Shown in pieces: positions 44,750 to 52,785 of a DNA stretch of 64,000 nt. The position numbers and the translations under genes are program-made. The notes under the pieces are model-generated. The model was given only the letters and a program-made list of their open reading frames with translations, ran no database searches and was not told the DNA's origin. How positions within the stretch are numbered: position 1 is the stretch's first letter; each line of letters begins with the position of its first letter. Source of the stretch: Mycobacterium sp. OAS707 (GTDB lineage: Bacteria; Actinomycetota; Actinomycetes; Mycobacteriales; Mycobacteriaceae); NCBI RefSeq assembly GCF_014873705.1, contig NZ_JADBDS010000004.1, positions 248,001-312,000 of the forward strand. The letters are read 5' to 3'.

Positions 44750-44775
44750 ATTACGCTCAGAGCGTAGAACGTAAT
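44750..44775. promoter_or_regulatory. Nested palindrome upstream of methyltransferase gene
   Basis: TACGCT-CAG-AGCGTA (44752-44766) within outer arms ATTACG (44750-44755) and CGTAAT (44770-44775). It lies in an A/T-rich promoter region 40-65 bases before the methyltransferase start, a good place for an operator. The bound protein is unknown. Confidence 0.6.
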
Positions 44776-44813
44776 TGTTGTTTAACTAGTTGATTTTCTT
44801 GTCTGCTGGGTTC

Positions 44814-45623
44814 ATGCTGACAAGCATGGTCGACACTCAGTACTCAACGGGCGTATCGCGGCAAGGCATCGAGCGTGCGCTCCTCGCGGCAGGTCTGGAC
44901 CTTCGACATCTTCAGCCCGCCGACCTCGCGCCGCTCGAGGACTTCCACACCATGGGTCGCATCGCCACCCATCAGCTGGTGGGCCTGCTGGACCTATCCC
45001 GCGACGACAAGGTTCTCGACGCCGGCAGCGGCGTCGGCGGCACCGCCCGCTTCGTCGCCGACGGCCGCGGGTCTCGCGTCACCGCCGTCGACTTGACCGA
45101 CGAGTACTGCGAAACGGCGCGTTGGCTCAACCGGCTCGTCGGATTGGATGACCGCATCTCGGTGCGGCAGGCAGATGTCACCGCACTACCGTTCGCCGCC
45201 AACACCTTCGACGTCGTCTTCAGCCAACACGTTCAGATGAATGTGTCCGACAAGCCACGACTCTACGCCGAAGCGCGCCGGGTATTGGTCAACGACGGGC
45301 GACTTGCGTTGTGGGACATCGTTTCTGGCGATGGACGCGAACTCGGGTATCCGCTGCCGTGGGCCGACCACCCCGCGCACAGCCACCTCGCCTCCGCCGA
45401 CCAGTTGCGTGCCGCGATCGAAGACGCCGGGTTCGCCATCGACCATTGGGCCGATCTCACCGAGGACGCCGCCGCGTTGATGCAGGCACTGTTGGCATTG
45501 CCGCCCAATCCGCTTGGCCTGCATGCGTTCGTCCCCGACTTCGAGACCAAGGCCAAGAACCTGGTCGCGGCGTTGGCCGACGGTCGGCTTCGGACTATCC
45601 AAGCCATCGCGCGTGCGACCTAG
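44814..45623 (+). CDS. Class I SAM-dependent methyltransferase
   Basis: About 269 residues. Motif I VLDAGSGVGGTARFVA near residue 67, a ligand-binding acidic end in VTAVDLTDEYCETA, and the DVVFSQHVQMNVSDK segment (post-motif II). The fold is that of UbiE/sarcosine-type methyltransferases; no substrate is suggested. ATG at 44814 or 44826 (MVDTQYSTG) are both possible. Nothing around it suggests its partner, except the unrecognised convergent gene that shares its flank of direct repeats. Confidence 0.87.
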   Translation: MLTSMVDTQYSTGVSRQGIERALLAAGLDLRHLQPADLAPLEDFHTMGRIATHQLVGLLDLSRDDKVLDAGSGVGGTARFVADGRGSRVTAVDLTDEYCETARWLNRLVGLDDRISVRQADVTALPFAANTFDVVFSQHVQMNVSDKPRLYAEARRVLVNDGRLALWDIVSGDGRELGYPLPWADHPAHSHLASADQLRAAIEDAGFAIDHWADLTEDAAALMQALLALPPNPLGLHAFVPDFETKAKNLVAALADGRLRTIQAIARAT

Positions 45624-45625
45624 CC

Positions 45626-46639
45626 TCAACCGTCAGAGAGGTCGAACGCGCGCTCAAACAGCTTGAGGTTCTCAGCGATGCCTTGCCGTTGCACGGCTTG
45701 CCGTATCTGCTCCCGAAGCGGCTCAGGGCATTGCTCCAGGTCGGCCTTACGGGTTCGGTGAGAGTCAAACCCCGTGAATAGTCGCGCCGCACCGAGCAAC
45801 TCACTCTCGGAGTCGGTTGCGGCGGCTGCCAGCAATACATCAATCGGGTATTCCAGCAGAAGCTCTTCAGGAACTTCCTCGTGGTCGTAGTACCTGTTCC
45901 ACGGTCGGGAGTCCGAACCGAACCAGGCGAAGAGCGCCCGCACCCGTCCGACGGGATCGGGCGTCGCGGCTTCTAAAAGCAGGCGAGCGGCGTCGAGGTC
46001 TGGGGCCCGCCCTCGCCCGTCGCCCAGTCGTTCCGGCCACAGCGGTAGCAGACTCGGCGGCATGGCCCGTACCCAGTTCAGCACATGTCGCTGCCGTTCG
46101 GCCATCGACTGCTCGCGTTCCTCGCATCTGTCTCGCGCATCTGGAATGCCGTAAGTCAGTAGCCAATCCGCGAAGCGCCGCGGATAAGCGAGCGTCGCGT
46201 CCCCCTTCCATACCGAAGACCATCGGATCGTGTCCCAGTCGATGACTTCCAACGTGTGCACGTGTTGTTCGCCGGTCCACAGTTCCAAGTGGTGGTCACC
46301 GATACTCATCACGTGTCCGTATACGTCAGCCTCCGCAATCCGAAGTGCGGCAACAAGTTCGGTCAGGCTTTCGGGGTCCGTGACATCCAAACGCACCACA
46401 TCGAACACCCTTTCCCTGGCGTCATACCGCTCACCGTCGTATTCCTCAACGGCAAATACTTCGCGGTAGCCAATCAATCGAACTCGCGTGACCCTCTCGA
46501 ACACCGCATCGAGGCTCGCCTGTGTCGGGTCCGGATCAGTCGACGACAGGTAGTCGGCGGTCATCTGATCCATGACGCCGGTTACGCGCCCGTCCTCGTC
46601 GACGAACGGGACGAAGGGCGACTGCTCATTCTCAGCCAT
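45626..46639 (-). CDS. Unrecognised 337-residue protein
   Basis: Soluble, acidic 337-residue protein with no family I can name. Tryptophans and charged stretches cluster in LEVIDWDTIRWSSVWKGDATL and WFGSDSRPWNRYYDHEE; a cysteine occurs in DRCEEREQS and another in LEQCPEPLREQ. The C-terminus is a probable helix. It is convergent with the methyltransferase gene and ends two bases from it. Copy B of the direct repeat is 21 bases upstream of its start. Codon use shows more A/T at third positions than its core neighbours by eye. Confidence 0.6.
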   Translation of the reverse strand: MAENEQSPFVPFVDEDGRVTGVMDQMTADYLSSTDPDPTQASLDAVFERVTRVRLIGYREVFAVEEYDGERYDARERVFDVVRLDVTDPESLTELVAALRIAEADVYGHVMSIGDHHLELWTGEQHVHTLEVIDWDTIRWSSVWKGDATLAYPRRFADWLLTYGIPDARDRCEEREQSMAERQRHVLNWVRAMPPSLLPLWPERLGDGRGRAPDLDAARLLLEAATPDPVGRVRALFAWFGSDSRPWNRYYDHEEVPEELLLEYPIDVLLAAAATDSESELLGAARLFTGFDSHRTRKADLEQCPEPLREQIRQAVQRQGIAENLKLFERAFDLSDG

Positions 46640-46660
46640 GTCGCACTGTATCGCTCGATT

Positions 46661-46723
46661 GCCGAGTGTGGGCTTGTGTCACGGTCCGCCCCGAAAATGC
46701 GTGCGGGTAACCCACGTTCGCGC
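46661..46723 (+). repeat. Direct repeat copy B (63 bp element)
   Basis: Same orientation as copy A at 44677-44740. The first 22 bases and the 20-base block starting GTGCGGGTAACC are identical in both copies; the middle differs. It lies between the 337-residue gene and the groEL2 terminator. Confidence 0.88.
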
Positions 46724-46734
46724 CGGGAAGGCAC

Positions 46735-46767
46735 GAAAAAGCCCGGGGTGCCGAAGCACACCCGGGC
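46735..46767 (-). terminator. Intrinsic terminator of groEL2
   Basis: On the minus strand, GCCCGGG(T)GTGC and GCACCCCGGGC pair with a TTCG tetraloop, followed directly by TTTTT (complement of 46736-46740). This is a textbook intrinsic terminator 17 bases after the groEL2 stop. Confidence 0.85.
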
Positions 46768-46783
46768 CTTCTCGTAAAGGGAC

Positions 46784-48409
<1,626 letters not shown>

Positions 48410-48520
48410 TGCGAAGTGTTCCTCCGGATTGGGGATGCACGTCTTATTGGTCGGGCGCAGTGCCCGCGACGGACGGCTGGGGATGTGCTCCGCGCGGGTC
48501 CCCGGCCTCACCGTCCCGAC

Positions 48521-48547
48521 CTAGCACTCACCGGTCGCGAGTGCCAA
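48521..48547 (-). promoter_or_regulatory. CIRCE element 1 (HrcA operator)
   Basis: CTAGCACTC-N9-GAGTGCCAA against the CIRCE consensus TTAGCACTC-N9-GAGTGCTAA, with two mismatches at the outer ends. Lies 112-138 bases upstream of the groEL2 start. Confidence 0.9.
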
Positions 48548-48555
48548 CTGCATTC

Positions 48556-48582
48556 TTAGCACTCGACCAGGGCGAGTGCAAG
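48556..48582 (-). promoter_or_regulatory. CIRCE element 2 (HrcA operator)
   Basis: TTAGCACTC-N9-GAGTGCAAG, a perfect first half and two mismatches in the second. Its start is 35 bases from that of the first CIRCE element. The pair indicates strong heat-shock repression by HrcA. Confidence 0.9.
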
Positions 48583-48598
48583 GTCACCTAGGCGGTGT

Positions 48599-49162
48599 TC
48601 ACCCTGCGCGCAACCCGTCGAGCACCACCTCGATGAGACGATCGGCCGCCTCGGCGTTATAGGTCTGGATGGCCTGCGCCCCGACCATGAGAGCCTTCAC
48701 GTCGCGCACATCGAGATCACGCCGAACCGTGCCCGCCTTTTGGCCTGCTCGCAGCAGATTCCCCAGCAGCTCGAGGAACGCGTCCTCCGCGTCGGGCACC
48801 GCGGCCTTGACGTCGACGCCCAGCCCCGCGAGCGCCTCGGCCAGACCTCGATCCGTCGCACCCCACTGCAGCACCATCGACCGCAGGAACGCGAACAGTG
48901 CGTCGCCCGGATCCGCCGCGGCCAGCAGGCGGCGGCCGTCGTCGACAATGTGGTTGATGCGGGCCTCGATCACCGCCCGGTACAGGTCCTCCTTGGTGGG
49001 GAAATGCCGGTACACCGTCCCGGCGCCGACCCCTGCTCGGCGGGCGATCTCGTCGATCGGCACGCCTAGGCCCTCTTCGGCGAAGGTCTGGTAGGCGACC
49101 TCCAGCACCCGCGCACGATTTCGCGCCGCGTCGGCACGCATCGGCCGGGCCGTTTCGGTCAT
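48599..49162 (-). CDS. TetR-family regulator
   Basis: 187 residues with the HTH PIDEIARRAGVGAGTVYRHFPTKEDLY at about 35-61 and a helical ligand domain (TetR_C-type, segment LRSMVLQWGATDRGLAEAL). It is divergent from the SDR gene; the shared gap holds a 22-bp dyad at 49215-49236 that is the likely operator for both genes. Start ATG at 49162. Confidence 0.88.
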   Translation of the reverse strand: MTETARPMRADAARNRARVLEVAYQTFAEEGLGVPIDEIARRAGVGAGTVYRHFPTKEDLYRAVIEARINHIVDDGRRLLAAADPGDALFAFLRSMVLQWGATDRGLAEALAGLGVDVKAAVPDAEDAFLELLGNLLRAGQKAGTVRRDLDVRDVKALMVGAQAIQTYNAEAADRLIEVVLDGLRAG

Positions 49163-49201
49163 CGGTCACCTCGGGAATAGATAAGCGGGGCGTGCGTTCC
49201 G

Positions 49202-49207
49202 TATAGT
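49202..49207 (+). promoter_or_regulatory. -10 element of the SDR gene
   Basis: TATAGT, a near-perfect -10 hexamer, followed 7 bases later by the operator dyad; a repressor bound there would sit on the start site. Confidence 0.55.
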
Positions 49208-49214
49208 CGTCATC

Positions 49215-49236
49215 AAACGGAGCCTCCGCCCCGTTT
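49215..49236. promoter_or_regulatory. TetR-type operator dyad
   Basis: AAACGGAGC-CTCC-GCCCCGTTT, arms complementary at 8 of 9 positions. It is between the divergent TetR and SDR genes, directly after the SDR -10 element. Confidence 0.7.
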
Positions 49237-49258
49237 AACCGATTGTAGGAGATCCCTC

Positions 49259-50167
49259 ATGGGCAAGTGGACAACTGCCGACATTCCCGACCAGACCGGC
49301 CGCACGGCCGTCGTCACCGGCGCCAATACCGGCCTCGGCTACGAGACCGCGACCGCGCTCGCGGCGAAGGGCGCACACGTTGTGCTCGCCGTCCGCAATC
49401 TCGAGAAAGGCAAGGCCGCCGCCGACCTCATCGCACGGGCTCATCCCGGTGCCAGCGTGGCCATTCAAGAGTTGGACCTTTCGTCGCTGGATTCCGTCCG
49501 CGCCGCTGCCGATCAGCTTCGCGCCGACTACCCGTCGATCGATCTGCTGATCAACAACGCCGGCGTGATGATGCCGCCACAGGCCGTCACGAAGGACGGC
49601 TTCGAATTGCAGTTCGGTACAAATCATCTGGGCCATTTCGCGCTGACCAATCTGCTGCTCGACCGGGTCCTCGCTGCGCCGGGTTCGCGCATCGTCTCGG
49701 TCAGCAGCCAGGGCCACCGCTTCGTCAACGGCATCCGCTTCGACGATCTGCAGTGGGAGCGCGACTACAGCCGAGTCCGCGCATATGGACAGTCGAAGCT
49801 GGCCAACCTGATGTTCACCTATGAACTTCAGCGGCGCCTGCGCGGCACCGACACCATCGCCGTCGCCGCCCACCCCGGTGGCTCGCGGACCGAACTGACT
49901 CGCAACCTGCCGGCACTGGTCGCCATCACGACGCGGGTGCTCGAACCGGTGATGCAAGGCGCCGACATGGGGGCGCTGCCGTCGCTGCGCGCCGCGACCG
50001 ATCCCGGGGTCATCGGCGGGCAGTACTACGGGCCCGACGGATTCGCTGAACAACGCGGCTACCCGAAGGTCGTCGCCTCGAGCGTGGCGTCGCATGACGT
50101 CGACGCACAGCGCAGGCTGTGGGCGGTGTCGGAAGAGCTGACAGCGGTGGTGTCGCCGGTCGGCTGA
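49259..50167 (+). CDS. Short-chain dehydrogenase/reductase, copy 1
   Basis: 302-residue SDR. NAD(P) motif VVTGANTGLGYETA near 16-29 (TGxxxGxG), NNAGVM at about 98-103, catalytic serine in VSSQGHR and YxxxK in RAYGQSKLAN. Retinol/WW-oxidoreductase-like extended type; substrate unknown. Good ribosome site AGGAG. Regulated probably by the TetR upstream. Copy 2 at 63026 opens with the same KWT-AD-PDQTGR plan and is about the same length. Confidence 0.92.
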   Translation: MGKWTTADIPDQTGRTAVVTGANTGLGYETATALAAKGAHVVLAVRNLEKGKAAADLIARAHPGASVAIQELDLSSLDSVRAAADQLRADYPSIDLLINNAGVMMPPQAVTKDGFELQFGTNHLGHFALTNLLLDRVLAAPGSRIVSVSSQGHRFVNGIRFDDLQWERDYSRVRAYGQSKLANLMFTYELQRRLRGTDTIAVAAHPGGSRTELTRNLPALVAITTRVLEPVMQGADMGALPSLRAATDPGVIGGQYYGPDGFAEQRGYPKVVASSVASHDVDAQRRLWAVSEELTAVVSPVG

Positions 50168-50222
50168 GCCGAGCTGACCAGGGACACAGGGGATTCCCAG
50201 CAGCAGCGGCGACAGTGAGGCG

Positions 50223-51215
50223 GTGACGGTTCCTGGATTGGGTCTGTTGTCGCTGTCTGGGTTCGACGACCCGGCGTGGCTGATCCTGCTGGTCGCTCCC
50301 GCGGCGCTCCTGGGGATCTATGCGGCCGCCCAGGGGCGACGCGGGCAGCGGATACGACGGTTCGCCGGCGGGGGCGCCACGCGGCCGTCGCGGTGGCGGC
50401 ATCTGCCGATGGCCTTGCTGCTTGTCGCGCTCGTGCCGCTGAGCATCGCGCTGGCGCAACCCACCCGGGATGTCCGGGTGCCACGCAACCGCGCCGTCAT
50501 CATGCTCGTCATCGACGTGTCGCAGTCGATGATGGCAACAGATGTGTCCCCGAACCGGCTGACCGCCGCCGAGCACGCCGCGCAGGATTTCGCCAAGCAG
50601 GTAACGCCCGGTGTGAACCTCGGGCTCATCGCGTTCGCGGGCACTCCCAACGTACTGGTCGCACCCAGCCCCGACCACCAACTCACCGTGGCTGCTCTCG
50701 ACAAGTTGCGGCCCGACGACAAGACCGCCACCGGGCAGGCGATTTTCTCTGCGCTGCAATCGATTCAGACCGTCAACGCGGTGCTGAAAGGCCCGGACGA
50801 CAAACCGGCGCCCGCAACCATCGTGCTGCTGTCCGACGGCAAGGAAACCGTGCCCGACAACCCGAACGCACCCGACGGCGCCTACACCGCGGCACGGGCC
50901 GCCAGACAAGCAGGTGTGACGATCTCGACCGTCTCGTTGGGAACACCTACCGGCAACGTCGAACTCAAGAACCAAACCATTCCCGTACCGGTCGACGCCG
51001 AGACGATGAACGCCATCGCGAACCTGTCCGGCGGCCAAACATCCTCCGCCGCAACCGTTGACGAGCTCGGTCGCAACTTTCACGCCGCCGAGGATCAACT
51101 GGGCTACCGGATCGAGCGCGGCCCGGCCAGCGCCGGATGGCTGCGACTGGCCGTCATCCTGGCCGCCGCCGGCGCGGTGCTCGGACTGGTGATCAACCGC
51201 CGACTGCCCACCTAA
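50223..51215 (+). CDS. VWA-domain membrane protein, copy 1
   Basis: 330 residues. Two membrane segments at about 18-36 and 61-79, then an extracytoplasmic or cytoplasmic VWA domain with MIDAS residues Asp98, Ser100 and Ser102 (VIDVSQSMMATDV), and a last membrane segment at about 308-325. It resembles the UPF0353 protein Rv1481 that pairs with MoxR in M. tuberculosis; no MoxR gene is adjacent here. It faces its paralogue tail to tail, stops overlapping by 4 bases. Confidence 0.88.
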   Translation: MTVPGLGLLSLSGFDDPAWLILLVAPAALLGIYAAAQGRRGQRIRRFAGGGATRPSRWRHLPMALLLVALVPLSIALAQPTRDVRVPRNRAVIMLVIDVSQSMMATDVSPNRLTAAEHAAQDFAKQVTPGVNLGLIAFAGTPNVLVAPSPDHQLTVAALDKLRPDDKTATGQAIFSALQSIQTVNAVLKGPDDKPAPATIVLLSDGKETVPDNPNAPDGAYTAARAARQAGVTISTVSLGTPTGNVELKNQTIPVPVDAETMNAIANLSGGQTSSAATVDELGRNFHAAEDQLGYRIERGPASAGWLRLAVILAAAGAVLGLVINRRLPT

Positions 51216-52201
51216 TCCGGCAGCCTCCTGTTGAGTACCGCTGCCGCCGCCAGGGCAGCGATCAAGACCAACGCCCCCAACCGAATCCATGGCGCGCTGG
51301 CGTCGCCGGGAATCGTCTCGAAGCCGATGTTGCGCTGCAGAGTCGAGTACACGCTGTTGAGGGTGTCCAGGCTGTCCGCGTGGAATGCCTGTCCGCCCGA
51401 AATCTCGCTGATCTTCTGCAATGTCGAGTCGTCGACGGGCACTGGAATTTCCTGGTCGCCGAGCGTGACGGTGCCGCCGGGGGTGCCGAACGAGATCGTC
51501 GAGATTCCCACGTCCTGTTCCTTCGCGGCGTGCGCAGCAGTGAAGGCACCGCGCGGCCCATCCGGGTCGCCGGGCACGGTTTCCTTACCGTCGGATTCCA
51601 GAACAATGCGCGCAGGCGGCGGACCCTGACCACCGCCGAGTACGGCCGTGGTTGCGGCGATCGCCTGCAGCGCCGTGAAGATTCCCTCACCCGTTGCGGT
51701 TCGTTCCGCAGCCTTAAGCGTGCCGATCGCGGCCTTGACGGCTTCCCGATCGACCGTCGGCGCCATCAATAGTGTTGCGGTACCGGCGAATTCGACCAAG
51801 CCGAGGTTGATTCCCGGCGTCAGTTCGTCGACGAATCGCTTGCCGGCTTCCTTGGCGGCCGCCAACCTGTCCGGCGCGACGTCGGTCGCCACCATCGACT
51901 CTGACACGTCGATGACGAGCATCACGACCGCGCGGTTGCGCGGCACCCGCAGGTCATGTGTCGGGCCCGCCATCGCGGTGGTCAACAACGCCAGTGATGC
52001 GACGAGCAGCGCTGCGGGCAGGTGCCGCCACCGCCGTCGACGCGATTTCGCCACCGCTTGCAGCAAGTCGAGATTGGCGAACCGCATCACCCGTCGCCGC
52101 CGCGCGCGCTGTGCAACGACGTAGCCCGCGAGCATCGCCGCGATCGCGACGAAGAACAGCAGAAACCACGCGTTGGCGAACCCGGACACCGAGAGGTCCA
52201 T
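51212..52201 (-). CDS. VWA-domain membrane protein, copy 2
   Basis: 329 residues with the same plan as copy 1: membrane segments near 11-29 and 62-79, MIDAS residues Asp98, Ser100 and Ser102 at the same numbers (VIDVSESMVATDV) and C-terminal membrane segment. The tail-to-tail arrangement with identical length and MIDAS spacing suggests an inverted duplication. Start ATG at 52201. Proteins of this type probably assemble with a MoxR ATPase elsewhere. Confidence 0.88.
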   Translation of the reverse strand: MDLSVSGFANAWFLLFFVAIAAMLAGYVVAQRARRRRVMRFANLDLLQAVAKSRRRRWRHLPAALLVASLALLTTAMAGPTHDLRVPRNRAVVMLVIDVSESMVATDVAPDRLAAAKEAGKRFVDELTPGINLGLVEFAGTATLLMAPTVDREAVKAAIGTLKAAERTATGEGIFTALQAIAATTAVLGGGQGPPPARIVLESDGKETVPGDPDGPRGAFTAAHAAKEQDVGISTISFGTPGGTVTLGDQEIPVPVDDSTLQKISEISGGQAFHADSLDTLNSVYSTLQRNIGFETIPGDASAPWIRLGALVLIAALAAAAVLNRRLPD

Positions 52202-52287
52202 GGCACGCCACTATGCGGGCGAGACCTGTACGAGCGCTGTGCCCGTGGTGCGCACTTGCGGTCAGCGCATCGCTAGGCTGAGTACCG

Positions 52288-52785
52288 ATGTCTCTGATCG
52301 TGCCGCCCTATCCCCCGCCTCGCTACACCGAGGACCAGCCCGAAGTCAGCGCGTGGCTTCGGCGCGGAGAGGAGGCGCCGGACTACGACTCGTTCGGCCT
52401 CGTCAAGTACCACTATCTGGCCAACCAACAGGCCACCGACGGCGACTACGGGCTGTATCGGGTGGAGATCGCGCCGCAGGGCGGCGGACCGGGCCCGCAC
52501 TTTCACCGCGCGATGTCCGAGGCGTTCTTCGTGCTGTCGGGCACCATCAGGCTGTACGACGGCACCGACTGGATCGACGGGCATCCGAACGACTTCCTGT
52601 ACGTGCCGCCCGGCGGCGTCCACGGTTTCCGCAACGAGGCCGAAGAACCGACGTCTATCTTGATGTTGTTCGCGCCCGGCGCGCCGCGTGAGCACTACTT
52701 CGAGGGCATGGCCAAGCTGGGCGAGATGTCCGACGACGAGCGCCGTGAGTGGTTCGCCAAGAACGACAACTTCTTCATCGAATAG
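52288..52785 (+). CDS. Cupin-domain protein
   Basis: 165 residues. Metal-binding motifs of the cupin fold: GGPGPHFHRAMSEAFFVLSG (first, with two His and Glu) and VPPGGVHGFRNEAEEP (second His). It could be a metal-dependent small-molecule dioxygenase or a sensor. Its end overlaps the UvrA-like gene by 11 bases on the opposite strand. Confidence 0.88.
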   Translation: MSLIVPPYPPPRYTEDQPEVSAWLRRGEEAPDYDSFGLVKYHYLANQQATDGDYGLYRVEIAPQGGGPGPHFHRAMSEAFFVLSGTIRLYDGTDWIDGHPNDFLYVPPGGVHGFRNEAEEPTSILMLFAPGAPREHYFEGMAKLGEMSDDERREWFAKNDNFFIE

